Part shown: one piece after another, positions 18,890-27,826 of the stretch
Position numbering within the stretch: the first letter of the stretch is position 1
How the letters are laid out: every line of letters begins with the position of its first letter
Assembly (NCBI GenBank): GCA_963849635.1
Contig: CAWKIA010000041.1
Coordinates: 13,770 to 77,769 of the forward strand
DNA length: 64,000 nt
Source of the DNA: CAVRUD01 sp963849635
GTDB taxonomy: Bacteria; Chloroflexota; Chloroflexia; Thermomicrobiales; UBA6265
Direction of reading: 5' to 3'
Program-made: the position numbers and the translations under genes
The notes under the pieces: generated by a model
Told to the model about the DNA's origin: nothing
Databases searched by the model: none
Seen by the model: the letters and a program-made list of their open reading frames with translations, nothing else

Positions 18890-20392
18890 ATGAGCACGAT
18901 CGTTGTTGGCGGTGGCAGCGCCGGGGCAGCCGTGGCCGGCATCCTGGCCGAGCGGGGCGAGCAGGTGCTGCTTTTGGAGGCAGGGCCGGATTACGGGGCG
19001 TACTCCGCGGGAGGGTGGCCAGCGGATCTCTGCGATGCGGGAACCCTGGCTCGCTCGCACGATTGGGGCTTTCACAGCGAGGAGACCTATCCGGATCGCC
19101 GGATACCGTTCGAGCGGGCGCGTGTGCTGGGTGGGTGTTCGTCCCACAACGGGTGTGCCGCCATCTGGGGGCATCGGGCCGACTACGACGCCTGGGCGGC
19201 GGCGGGGAATCCGGGTTGGGCGACGGACGACCTACTCCCCGTCTTTCAGGAGGTCTCCGAGCGGTTGCGGGTACGGATTCCGGATCAGGCCGAGTTGACC
19301 CCGTTCCAGGCCGCCTGGCTGGATGCGGCCCCGGCGGCCGGGATACCGCGGGTTCGCGATCTCAACGACCTGGACGAACCGGTGGGGATGGCGCCCAGCC
19401 CGGTGAACATCTCCGGGGCGATCCGCTGGAACACTGCCTTCGCCTACCTCGATCCCGTGCGGGACCGGGACAATCTGGTCATCGCGGGCGACATGCTGGT
19501 CGATCGGGTGCTGGTCGATCGTGATCGAGTCGCGGGTGTCGTCGTGGTTGGACTGGACGGGCCTGAGGTGGTCCGGGCGGATCGCGTCGTGCTGGCGGCG
19601 GGGACGTACGGCTCGCCGGCAATCCTGTTGCGGTCTGGGGTCGGCGATCCGGATGAGCTCCGGAAGGCTGGGGTAGATGCCCGGCACAGGCTGCCGGGAG
19701 TTGGCCGCAACCTCCACGATCACCCGAGCGCGGCAGTGACGTTTGCCGGGACGCCTGAGTTGATCGCGGAGATGACGACGTTTGCGGCGGCCAACTGGTC
19801 GCCGGAGGAGCAAACGATCGCCAAGGCGCGTTCCAGTTCATGCCAGGAGGCGTTCGACCTCCATCTCTACCCGGTCGGAGGGCCAGACGCGGATGCCGAG
19901 GACGGGTGGTCCTGGGCGATCCACGTTGCCTGCATGACGCCCCGCTCGCGGGGCAGCTTGACCTTGCGCTCGGCCGATCCGGCTGATACGCCCCGAATCG
20001 ATCATCGCTATCTGACCGATCTCGACGGGGCCGACCGGCGGGTACTCGTCGATGGTGTGACGATGGCCCGCGAGATGGCGGGGCAACCAGGCATCCGCGA
20101 TCTGCTCGGCCGGGAGACGGCGCCGGGCGGGACGGTGGACTCGTCGGGCGAGATCGAGCGGTATATCGATCAAACGGGAGCGCACTATTACCACCCGGTC
20201 GGGACCTGCAAGATGGGGCCGGACTCCGATCCGGAGGCGGTGGTCGATGCCCGTGGCCGGGTCCATGGTCTGGACAACCTCTTCGTGGCGGATTCGGCGA
20301 TCATGCCGGTTGTCCCCCGGGCGAACACGAATGTGCCGGCGGTCGTGGTTGGCGCTCGGGTTGCCGGATGGCTGGCCGGGGAGTCGGGCTGA
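18890..20392 (+). CDS. GMC-family oxidoreductase
   Basis: FAD-dependent glucose-methanol-choline oxidoreductase, 500 residues, intact. The dinucleotide-binding loop is at the very N-terminus (V-V-G-G-G-S-A-G), followed by L-L-L-E-A-G and the GMC signature G-G-C-S-S-H-N-G. The C-terminal domain has the active-site His in Y-H-P-V-G-T-C-K-M-G and the partner Asn in R-A-N-T-N. The family oxidises primary alcohols or related substrates; which one is unknown. The ATG at 18890 is the only start that places the FAD loop correctly, although its ribosome-binding site is weak. An FMN reductase follows 55 bp downstream. Confidence 0.85.
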   Translation: MSTIVVGGGSAGAAVAGILAERGEQVLLLEAGPDYGAYSAGGWPADLCDAGTLARSHDWGFHSEETYPDRRIPFERARVLGGCSSHNGCAAIWGHRADYDAWAAAGNPGWATDDLLPVFQEVSERLRVRIPDQAELTPFQAAWLDAAPAAGIPRVRDLNDLDEPVGMAPSPVNISGAIRWNTAFAYLDPVRDRDNLVIAGDMLVDRVLVDRDRVAGVVVVGLDGPEVVRADRVVLAAGTYGSPAILLRSGVGDPDELRKAGVDARHRLPGVGRNLHDHPSAAVTFAGTPELIAEMTTFAAANWSPEEQTIAKARSSSCQEAFDLHLYPVGGPDADAEDGWSWAIHVACMTPRSRGSLTLRSADPADTPRIDHRYLTDLDGADRRVLVDGVTMAREMAGQPGIRDLLGRETAPGGTVDSSGEIERYIDQTGAHYYHPVGTCKMGPDSDPEAVVDARGRVHGLDNLFVADSAIMPVVPRANTNVPAVVVGARVAGWLAGESG

Positions 20393-20447
20393 GATCGAGT
20401 CGGTATCCGTTTGATCGTTTGGCACGCCGAGAAGAGGAGCGGATACG

Positions 20448-21020
20448 GTGACGGAGGAGGGTGTGTCAACGATCCGGGTCGCGGGGCTGGTCGGGAGCCT
20501 GCGCCAGAGGTCATACAACCGGGCGCTGCTGCGCGCGGCGATGGCATTGCAACCGGGCGGGATGGAGATCGTCGATGTCGACCTGCGCTCCCTACCCCAC
20601 TATGACGACGATCATGAGCAGGCGGGCGAGAGCGATGATATCCGGACGTTCAAGGATCACATCGCCACCGCCGACGCACTGCTCTTCGTCACGCCGGAGT
20701 ACAACTACTCGATTCCCGGCATCTTGAAGGACGCGCTCGACTGGGGCAGCCGGCCCAGCGGTAAAGGGCCGATGCGGCAGAAACCGGTGGCGATCATGGG
20801 CTGCGCGACTGGGATGGTCGGTACCCGCCGCGCCCAGCTTCACCTACGTTCGATCTGCACGGCGCTCGACCTGTGGGACATGAAGAAGCCCGAGATCACG
20901 GTCGCCGGCGCGGCATCAAAGTTCGATTTGGAGGGCGTCCTCACCGACGAGGAGACCCGGGACCAATTGAACGTTTTTCTGGAGGCGTTCACGGTCTGGA
21001 TCAACCGGTTTCGATCTTAG
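20448..21020 (+). CDS. NADPH-dependent FMN reductase
   Basis: Flavodoxin-fold NAD(P)H:FMN reductase, 190 residues. Typical features are the phosphate-binding G-S-L-R-Q-R-S-Y-N-R near the N-terminus and the T-P-E-Y-N-Y-S-I-P-G-I-L-K flavin loop around residue 85. It may reduce quinones, chromate or free FMN. GTG at 20448 follows AGAGGAG; GTG at 20463 with GGAGGAGG immediately before it is an alternative start. Probably co-transcribed with the GMC oxidoreductase. Confidence 0.85.
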   Translation: MTEEGVSTIRVAGLVGSLRQRSYNRALLRAAMALQPGGMEIVDVDLRSLPHYDDDHEQAGESDDIRTFKDHIATADALLFVTPEYNYSIPGILKDALDWGSRPSGKGPMRQKPVAIMGCATGMVGTRRAQLHLRSICTALDLWDMKKPEITVAGAASKFDLEGVLTDEETRDQLNVFLEAFTVWINRFRS

Positions 21021-21099
21021 CGCTCGGTCTCAGCGATGCGTAGGCTCCGACCCAGCCTGGACATCACTCACCGCGGTTGATGCGACGTCGTCAGTTGGG

Positions 21100-21792
21100 T
21101 TACTCGTTCACGCAGGTGTTGCCGAAGCTCGGGTTCAGGAGCCCGACCTCGTTGTCCGTGTTGCCACAGACGTTGAGTGGAACGCGAATGGGGGGCTGCA
21201 CGTCGTCGACAAAGAGATGACCATTGCCAAACGTGACGGTTGCCGCCGGGGCCGCGAGCGGTGTGGCCACCGCGGCTATCTTTCCGTCCTCGACGCTCAG
21301 TACAGTCACGTGATACGTCACGCTTCCCGAGGCCGTGTCGAATTCAGCAGAGCGCAATTCCACCACGACCAGCCCGTCAGCTCCGTCGGCGAGGGGAGCA
21401 ACCAGGGTGGCATTGAGCGGATCAGCCTCCTGGCTCGAAACGGCCTGCACGAAGTCCGGTGTCGGAACGGTTGCCACGATCCGGTTGGGCCGATCGGTAA
21501 AGGCGAGTACCGCCGGATCGACGTCCGCCAGGGTAAGGGTGTATGTAGCGTCAGCCGAATCAGGGCGAAGCGTGGCCGCGTCGAAGGCTTGGACCATCAG
21601 CCAGGATAGTCCGGACTCGGCCGTGGGGGTGGCTTGCTGGGCTTGGGCGGAGCTAACGCTGGCCGCGGAGAGGACGAGTACCGCGACCAAGAGTCCAAAA
21701 AACTGCGTCCCTCCTGCGACCGGGCGGGCGCGGCGCGGGCGCCGACGAGCAACGAAGAGCTTAGCGACGATGTCGAATTGCAATGGGTTCAC
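21100..21792 (-). CDS. Exported protein with chaplin-like C-terminus
   Basis: Exported protein of 230 residues and the most divergent member of the FIDDC family. An N-terminal F-D-I-V-A-K-L-F-V-A-R-R motif is followed by a hydrophobic segment ending A-Q-A-Q. The core keeps family marks (L-M-V-Q-A-F, F-T-D-R-P-N-R-I-V-A, H-L-F-V-D-D) but Cys is lost from the IDDC position. The last 30 residues, R-V-P-L-N-V followed by CGNTDNEVGLLNPSFGNTC, match the chaplin domain of Streptomyces surface amyloids, including its two Cys 18 positions apart. GTG at 21792 follows GGGGGTGCC. Likely last gene of the array, and intact. Role inferred: a surface-active coat protein. Confidence 0.75.
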   Translation of the reverse strand: MNPLQFDIVAKLFVARRRPRRARPVAGGTQFFGLLVAVLVLSAASVSSAQAQQATPTAESGLSWLMVQAFDAATLRPDSADATYTLTLADVDPAVLAFTDRPNRIVATVPTPDFVQAVSSQEADPLNATLVAPLADGADGLVVVELRSAEFDTASGSVTYHVTVLSVEDGKIAAVATPLAAPAATVTFGNGHLFVDDVQPPIRVPLNVCGNTDNEVGLLNPSFGNTCVNE

Positions 21793-21925
21793 GATGGCAC
21801 CCCCTGTGACCGACGTGAACGGCATGGACACGGCCGTCGATTCCGGCTCGCGCGGGGGTCGCTGGGTACCCGTTCTGACCGCGCAGGCTCGGTTCGGCAT
21901 GAAGCCGCCGGCGTACCGGGGACGG

Positions 21926-22759
21926 TCACATGCACTGGAATGCCCCGTACCGCGTGAACTGACATTGCCCGTTGCAGGCGGCGAACGCCTGGTTGCAGAC
22001 GTCGTGCCAGTTCTGAGGATCGCACGCGTCGCAGCACCAGCTGTCCGAGTGCCAGCAGTACCCGAGCGTGAGGCTGCCGACAATGTCGCCTGCGGGGGTA
22101 TTGCAGCGCAGGTTCCCGTCTGGGCAGTCGTCGATGAAAAGGCTGGCCGCCCCGAACTCGCGGGCGGCTTCGGCCGCGGTGATCGGTTGTTGCTCCAGGT
22201 TGAGATCGACTGCCGTCTCGTCGGCCAGCACCTTCACCTCGTAGGTGGCTTTCCCGGTGGCCGGGTCGTAGGTCGGGTCGATCAGCTCGACCACCATGAC
22301 GTCACCTGGTCCTTCGTCCCCCTCGGCGCCGGCGAAGACCAGGGCGGCGTTCGGCGGGTCGGCCGGGGTAAAGCCCAGGCCTGCCCCCGGTGTTGCCCCG
22401 TTCGAGCCGGCTCCGGTCCCCAGGAAACGCTCCGTGGGGAGCATGCCGACGATCCGCTCGGGCCGATCGGAGAAGTAGACGGTCTGGCCAGCCAGATGGT
22501 CCGCGGTCAGGGTCAATGTGCCATCCTCACCCGCCTTGGAGGATCTCTCCGGCGCCAAAGGTCTGCACGAAGAGGAAGCTGGTTTTGTCGGATTCAGTCG
22601 CCGGCGAGGCACCGGCGCGGCCGGCGTTGCCTCCTGCGCGACGGCCGAACCGAGCGCGGCGGCGGCAAGCCCGGCTCCGCCTGTCGCCAGTGCGGCGCGG
22701 CGGGAGAGCCGGCGCTGAGCAAAAAGACGGGAGATCGTATCGAAGTGGGAAGACTCCAC
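21926..22759 (-). CDS. FIDDC-family exported Cys-rich protein (P2)
   Basis: Array member of about 277 residues. GTG at 22759 is preceded by AAAGGACGG. The signal region has F-D-T-I-S-R-L-F-A-Q-R-R-L-S-R-R and a hydrophobic run ending A-Q-E-A-T-P. The core shows V-Y-F-S-D-R-P-E-R-I-V-G, D-P-P-N-A-A-L-V and S-L-F-I-D-D-C. The tail has about ten Cys, including C-C-D-A-C and C-N-Q-A-F-A-A-C-N-G-Q-C. Between about 22545 and 22615 the frame is displaced and then restored: the alternative frame reads K-T-S-F-L-F-V-Q-T-F-G-A-G, which is the family consensus, so two compensating indels are present. Confidence 0.7.
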   Translation of the reverse strand: MESSHFDTISRLFAQRRLSRRAALATGGAGLAAAALGSAVAQEATPAAPVPRRRLNPTKPASSSCRPLAPERSSKAGEDGTLTLTADHLAGQTVYFSDRPERIVGMLPTERFLGTGAGSNGATPGAGLGFTPADPPNAALVFAGAEGDEGPGDVMVVELIDPTYDPATGKATYEVKVLADETAVDLNLEQQPITAAEAAREFGAASLFIDDCPDGNLRCNTPAGDIVGSLTLGYCWHSDSWCCDACDPQNWHDVCNQAFAACNGQCQFTRYGAFQCM

Positions 22760-22828
22760 AATGCACCGTCCTTTGGATAACCTCATTGACCATGCCAGTT
22801 GCATTTTTCGCCTGCCGTAGCGCACCGC

Positions 22829-23010
22829 CTAACGGCAGGCAGGACGAACCAGCCGTGCGCGTCGCCCGCGAGACCTGTGGAGGTACGCAGCGGCGCCGGT
22901 CGTGGTCGGCGCAGCGGTGGTTGTTGTGGGAGCGACGGTCGTCGTGGTGGGCACTGCGTCGCAGCGCCCACCCGAGCAGACCAGGCCGTTGACTGACGGC
23001 ACCGAGGCAC
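22829..23010 (-). other. Cryptic Pro/Thr-rich coding stretch
   Basis: The 254-bp gap between P3 and P2 is open on the minus strand in a frame that reads V-P-T-T-T-T-V-A-P-T-T-T-T-A-A-P-T-T-T (about 22890-22955), the kind of linker found in secreted proteins. It has no clear start of its own. It may be a remnant of a longer P3 tail or of a lost paralogue. An 8-bp inverted repeat (cctgccgt...acggcagg, 22811-22839) lies beside it. Confidence 0.3.
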
Positions 23011-23013
23011 GCG

Positions 23014-23859
23014 TTAGCAGAAAAGCCAGTCGGAAATCCCGCTACCCCAGTAGGGTTTACAATTCCTGGACGGGCAGGCATAGGACGATTGGTTGCACAC
23101 TTCTGTCCAGTGATTGAACGTGGCGCACTTATCTGGCGGGTTGTGGCCATACGGAATACAGGGCATGCATTGACCGTGGGTGTAGCACATGCCCGTTTGA
23201 CCCGGCCAAATAGTTCTTGGAGCTATCGGTTTTCCCAATGCAGGCGATCTGCGTCATCCTCGCAATCGTCGATCAGCAGGTGGGCGGCGCCGAACGCCGG
23301 TGTGATCCCGCTGAGATCGTCTGGTGATTGCTGCAAGCCCAGGTCGAGACTGTCCTCCCACGCTTCCAGTCCCTTCACCTGGTAGGTCGCCGTGCGCGTC
23401 GACTCGTCGTAGGTCGGGGCGAACAGCTCCAGCACCGCCAGGTCGGTGTCACCGTCCCCGGTCTGGACGATCAACGCGGCGTTGGGCGGGTTGTCGGGCG
23501 AGAAGCCCAGCCCCTTGAGGAAATTCCTCCGTGGGCGTGACGCCGACCTCGCGCGACGGACGGTCGCCGAAATAGAGGGTCTGGCCAAGCCCGTTCTCCA
23601 GCGTCAGCGTGTGCAGGTCGTCGTCGGTGTTCGGCGTGATCGTGCCCGACTGGAACGATTGGACGAAGAGAAAGGTCGTCTTCTCAACCTCCCCAGACTC
23701 GGCCACAGGGGAAGCGGCTGGGGTTGCCTCTTGGGCAGTGACCCGGCTGCCGGCCACGGCGCTCACCGCGACGGCGGCGCCGCCCGCTATGGCATGGCGG
23801 CGCGAAAGTCGGCGCTCGGCAAAGAGTCGAGAGATGCGATCGAATCTGGTCGTGTCCAT
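23014..23859 (-). CDS. FIDDC-family exported Cys-rich protein (P3, frameshifted)
   Basis: Array member of about 281 residues after repair. The N-terminus F-D-R-I-S-R-L-F-A-E-R-R-L-S-R-R with a hydrophobic segment and A-Q-E-A-T-P marks an exported protein. Core motifs are F-L-F-V-Q-S-F-Q-S-G, L-Y-F-G-D-R-P and L-L-I-D-D-C. The tail carries C-M-P-C, a W-T-E-V-C-N motif and a terminal Cys. Two frame breaks: an A3 run at 23521-23523 (one A too many for E-E-F-L-K-G-L-G-F) and one near 23230. The tail is most similar to that of P6 (both have C-M-P-C-x-P-Y-G-H). Confidence 0.7.
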
Positions 23860-23922
23860 TCGAATCTGCTCCTTCAGACTATCTGTACGTAAGGTCGAGA
23901 CGATGCAGCGAGGGGCCTAGCC

Positions 23923-24768
23923 CTAGAAGTGGTCGCCGGCGGGGCAGAGGAAGCCGCCGCCACAGACGTTGCGTGCGATGCAGTTGCCGCCGCAGATCGG
24001 AAATTGTTGGTTGCACTGGCTCGTCCAATAGACGACGTCTGCGGCGAAATCGTCCTTGTTCGGGGTGCAGGTGTAGCAATTGCCGGCCGACCAGCTGTAG
24101 CAATAGCCGCCGTGGTCGCTGATCGAGCCTTGCTTGGCGCCGTTGCTCACGCAGGCAATATCGCCGTCTGGGCAGTCGTCGATGAAGAGGTGGGCGGCGC
24201 CAAACGTCGGGGCGACCTGGGCGAGATCGGTCGGCGCCTCGCCCAACCCCAGGTCTACCGAGTCTTCCCAGTTCTCCAGGGTCGCGACCTCGTAGGTCAG
24301 CGTGCGGTTCGCCTCATCGTAGACGGGGTCGTAGAGCTCCACCACGGCGAGATCCGTCTCGCCGGCTCCCGTCTCGAGCACCAGGGCGGCGTTGGGCGGG
24401 TTGTCCTCCAGAAACCCGATGCCGCCGAGAAATCGATCGGTTGGGGTGGCGCCAACGATCCGGTCCGGGCGGTCGGAGAAGTAGATCGTCTGGCCGAGGC
24501 CGTGCTCCAGGGTGACCGTGTAGCGACCGTCCTGCCCGTCGACCGGGGCGATCGCGCCGGACTGGAACGACTGGACGAAGAGGAATTCGGTCTTACCTCC
24601 GGCTGCCTCGTTTGCGGCCGGCGTCGCCTCCTGAGCGCGTGCGGTCAATCCGACGGCGGTTGCCCCACCGGCGGCGAGCGCTGCTGCCCCGCTCTTCAAG
24701 AGCTGGCGCCGGGCCAGGTGGCGTTCGGCGAAGAGCCGGGAGATCGAATCAAATCGTGACCGGTCCAT
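23923..24768 (-). CDS. FIDDC-family exported Cys-rich protein (P4, intact)
   Basis: Best intact reference for the family, 281 residues. ATG at 24768 has GGAGG 5 bases upstream. Residues 1-50 form a twin-arginine-like signal (R-R-Q-L-L-K plus a hydrophobic Ala/Gly run, ending A-R-A-Q-E). The core, about residues 55-205, shows F-L-F-V-Q-S-F-Q-S-G, G-L-G-Q-T-I-Y-F-S-D-R-P, D-N-P-P-N-A-A-L-V, L-E-N-W-E-D-S and H-L-F-I-D-D-C. The tail, about residues 215-281, has C-Y-T-C, Y-W-T-S-Q-C-N and C-G-G-N-C. I know no described family for it. The Cys pairs suggest disulfides formed outside the cytoplasm. Confidence 0.75.
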   Translation of the reverse strand: MDRSRFDSISRLFAERHLARRQLLKSGAAALAAGGATAVGLTARAQEATPAANEAAGGKTEFLFVQSFQSGAIAPVDGQDGRYTVTLEHGLGQTIYFSDRPDRIVGATPTDRFLGGIGFLEDNPPNAALVLETGAGETDLAVVELYDPVYDEANRTLTYEVATLENWEDSVDLGLGEAPTDLAQVAPTFGAAHLFIDDCPDGDIACVSNGAKQGSISDHGGYCYSWSAGNCYTCTPNKDDFAADVVYWTSQCNQQFPICGGNCIARNVCGGGFLCPAGDHF

Positions 24769-24857
24769 ATGACCTCCATTCCGGTTGAATAGCGGCTCGA
24801 CTCAGGAGAACAGAGCGAATCGGTGCGGCGACGCTCGCCGCCGCACCGAGCGAACGG

Positions 24858-25600
24858 TCAATCCCAGCAGCCTTTCGATTGTTGGGACGTGCACTGCTGG
24901 TTGCAGGCCCCATAGGTGCTGTTGCACTCGGCGGCCCAACTGCCTCCCGCCGGGGCCCGGCATGGCAGACAGCACGCGGTCCCCCAGTTCCAGCAGAACC
25001 CCATGTTCCCCGTTGCGGGAATGTTCGCTATGCCCTGGGTGCCGAGAACGCAGATGATGTACGCGTCGGCGCAGTCGTCGATGAAGAGGTGCGTCGGCGC
25101 CGAAGCTCTCCGCCAGGTTGGACAGGTCTGCCGGACCCTCCTGGAGCCCCAGCTCCGTCGTGTCCTCCCAGTTCTCCAGCACCTTGATGTCGTAGATCAC
25201 CGCTGGGACCGTTGGGTCGATCAACGGGTTGGTTAACTCGACGACGGCGATGTCGGTGCCGCCGTTGCCATCGTCCACCACGATCGCCGCGTTGGGCGGG
25301 TTGTCGGCTTGGAAGCCCAAACCCTGGAGGAACTGCTCTGTCGGCACCGCACCGACGTCGCGGCTGGGCCGGTCGGCGAAGTAGAGGGTCTGACCCAGTC
25401 CGTGGTTCAGCGTGACGGTGAAGGTGCCATCCTCGCCCGCCTTCGGCGCGATGGAGCCGCCCTCGAACGACTGGACGAAGAGGTACGGGGTCTTCTCACC
25501 GTCCTCGGCTGTCGGCGTTGCCTGGTGAGCGGCACTCACCCGAGATGCCCGCCTTGACGTGAACAGCCGGGCGATCCGATCAAACGCGTGACGTCGCCAT
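24858..25600 (-). CDS. FIDDC-family Cys-rich protein (P5, frameshifted)
   Basis: Array member of about 247 residues. ATG at 25600 has AGGAGG upstream. The fifth codon is followed by an extra G near 25586; without it the protein begins M-A-T-S-R-F-D-R-I-A-R-L-F. The hydrophobic part of the signal is missing: F-T-S-R-R is followed almost directly by H-Q-A-T-P-T. A second indel near 25095 restores T-H-L-F-I-D-D-C and a tail with C-C-L-P-C and C-N-Q-Q-C, ending G-C-W-D at a TGA at 24858. Whether it can be exported is doubtful. Confidence 0.65.
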
Positions 25601-25642
25601 GTGTTACCTCCTGTCTCGTCGGATGAAGATCGGCCGTACACA

Positions 25643-26418
25643 CTAGGGGTTACAGATCAACCCTCTGCCGTAGTAATCGGCATGGCATTGGCCCGAGCAG
25701 CCGGCGACAATGCCGCTATTGCACTTGTTCGTCCAATAGTCGCGTGTCGAGCACCGATCGGGCTGCGTGTGGCCGTACGGCTCGCAAGGCATGCAGATCA
25801 GGTAGTTGTAGCAAAAGGTCTGAGCGGTGAACTTGCTGACGAGATTCCCGCCGTCCCAGCATTCAATGGAGTCGTTGGCGCAGTCGTCGATGAAGAGGTG
25901 GGTGGCCCCGAAGCTCGCCGGCAAATCGGACAGGTCCGCCGGTGCCTCCTGGAGTCCCAGCTCCGTCGTGTCCTCCCAGTTCTCGAGCACCGTCACGTCG
26001 TAGATCACCGCTCGGCACCGTCGGGTCGATCAAGCGGGTTGCGCAGCTCCACTACGGCGATGTCGGTGCCGCCGTTGCCGTCGTCGACCACGATCGCCGC
26101 GTTCGGCGGGTTGTCGTCAGGAAAGCCCAGGCCCCGCAGAAAGCGCTCCGTCGGCACCGCGCCGACGTCGCGGCTGGGGCGGTCGGCGAAGTAGAGGGTC
26201 TGGCCGAGACCATGCTCCAGCGTCACGGTGTAGGTGCCGTCTTCACCTTCCTTCGGGGCGATGGTGCCGCCCTCGAAGGACTGGACGAAGAGATACGGGA
26301 TCTTCTCGCCGTCCCAGGTGGATGCGGCCGGCGTCGCGGCCTGCGAGAGGGTGCCCCCGGCCACCGTTCTGCGCCGGGCGAAGAGCTTGGAAATCGAGTC
26401 AAAACGCGTATTGGCCAT
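25643..26418 (-). CDS. FIDDC-family Cys-rich protein (P6, frameshifted)
   Basis: Array member of about 258 residues. The core is very close to P5 (Y-L-F-V-Q-S-F-E-G-G, L-Y-F-A-D-R-P-S-R-D-V-G, V-V-D-D-G-N-G-G), so the two are recent duplicates. As in P5, the hydrophobic part of the signal is absent (F-A-R-R-R-T-V-A-G-G-T-L-S-Q-A-A-T-P). Near 26010-26030 two one-base insertions break N-P-L-I-D-P-T-V-P-A-V-I-Y-D. The tail has C-M-P-C-E-P-Y-G-H, Y-W-T-N-K-C-N and C-S-G-Q-C. Confidence 0.65.
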
Positions 26419-26490
26419 ATGTCTTCTCTTTCGTCGTACGCTCGGACGCGATTGAAAACCATTCGGGTTGGCGTGCGCTCGCGGGCCGGA

Positions 26491-27530
26491 TCAGGCGGCG
26501 ACGTTGGCGGCGCCGAAGCGCTGCGCCACCAGCGCCCGCACCATCGTCGCCCCCCGCGCCACCTCGGAGGCCACCCGCCCGTTCCCGTCGATCAGCACCG
26601 CCGCCGGCGTCCCCCGCACGCCAAACAGCCGCTTCAGCCCCCCCTCGTCATCGAGGATCATCGGGGCGCGGAGGCCCGCCTCCCGGTTGAGCCCCGCCGG
26701 GCCGGAGGTGACCACCACCATCCGCGGCCCGTTCGGACCGGCGTCCCACTCGCGCATCGCCGGGAGCAGCTCCCGGCAGTGGCTGCAGCCGGGGCTCCAG
26801 AAGAGCAGCACCGTTGGCTCGGCCCGCCGCTCGCCCAGATCGATCATGTTCCCGTCCAGATCGGGCCGGCGCAGTTCGCCCACCTTCTGCCCGACCCGCA
26901 CCGTCTCGACCGGCTTCGCCTCCTGGGGCGGCACGACCAGCCCGAGGGCGGAGGCGACCAGTTCACGGACGCGATGGGCGCCGGTGGTCGAGTCCGTCAT
27001 GCGGCCGTCGGGGGCGATCAGGATGGCCCCCGGGATCATCGGCAGCCCGAGGAGGTCGGCGACCTCGTGCTCGTGCTGGAGCAGCACCGTGCCCAGCCCG
27101 TACTCGCGGGCGAGCAGCCGGTTCTGGGTCGGATCGCCGCCGCTGATGGTGGCGACGGTGAGGCGGTCGCCGTAGACGCGCGCCCAGCCGCCGATGTCGG
27201 CGAGCAACTCGTAGCAGGGGCCGCACTTCGGATCGGTGAAGTGGAGCAAGGTCGGCTTGCCGGCCGCCAGCAGGTCGCTGCAGGGAGACGATCCGCCTAT
27301 CCAGGTCGGGCAGCGCGAAGTCCTGGGCCATGCGGACCGGCTCGGACGACGACCGCTGCGGCGGGTGCGGTCGGAGCAGTCGGAGCGGCCTGCTTCGCCG
27401 CCCACCGAGTCGCCGCGGCCTCGACCCGGTCGGCGATCCGGTCCTGCGACCGGCGCAGGGTGAGCAACAGCCACCCGTGGGCAATCACCGCGGTGAGGGC
27501 GACGGTGCTGAACGCGAATGCGACGATCAT
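26491..27530 (-). CDS. Membrane-anchored double-thioredoxin protein (MauD-like, frameshifted)
   Basis: About 346 residues after repair. ATG at 27530 has GGAGG 5 bases upstream. An N-terminal membrane anchor (A-F-A-F-S-T-V-A-L-T-A-V-I-A-H-G-W-L-L) and an Ala/Pro linker lead into two thioredoxin-like domains facing outward: the first with C-G-P-C, the second with C-S-H-C. The first half (F-A-L-P-D-L-D-R-R-I-V-S-L) resembles MauD, the factor for disulfide formation in methylamine dehydrogenase. Frame breaks lie near 27340 and 27285. Its position inside an array of Cys-rich exported proteins suggests it is their disulfide catalyst or isomerase. Confidence 0.7.
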
Positions 27531-27621
27531 CGGATCCTCCCGGAGGGCGTGGCGCGGGTCGGCCTGGCGTAGGGCGCTCGCGGGCGGCCGGGGAGCCGGC
27601 CGCCCGCGAGGCGCGATGCGG

Positions 27622-27735
27622 CTAGACGGCCGCGGTGGCGGCGAGCCCTGCACCACCCTGCCGCAGCGCTTGACGGCGGGAGAGACGGCGGACGCCGAAG
27701 AGCTTCCTGACACGATCAATCTGGGGCGGACCCAT
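27622..27735 (-). CDS. Signal-peptide-only ORF
   Basis: A 37-residue ORF with GGAG eight bases before its ATG. It reads I-D-R-V-R-K-L-F-G-V-R-R-L-S-R-R-Q-A-L, then a Gly/Ala-rich hydrophobic run, and stops (TAG at 27622-27624) exactly where the other array proteins have A-Q-E-A-T-P. It is thus only the export signal of the FIDDC family. It may be a decayed paralogue or a leader ORF; the double-thioredoxin gene begins 91 bp downstream. Confidence 0.45.
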   Translation of the reverse strand: MGPPQIDRVRKLFGVRRLSRRQALRQGGAGLAATAAV

Positions 27736-27826
27736 TGAGCTGCTCCAGGGTGGTACTGCGTCGCGCTTGCCAGGCGTGAATGCCAGTGACCGGGTACTGT
27801 GTGCCCCTACTGGGAAGTCCTTTGGC

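Noticed and set aside
22783..23150. Arg/His-rich frames between P3 and P2 as genes
   Set aside because: Two of the three frames give compositions not seen in real proteins and have no start signals; only the Pro/Thr frame was kept as a note.
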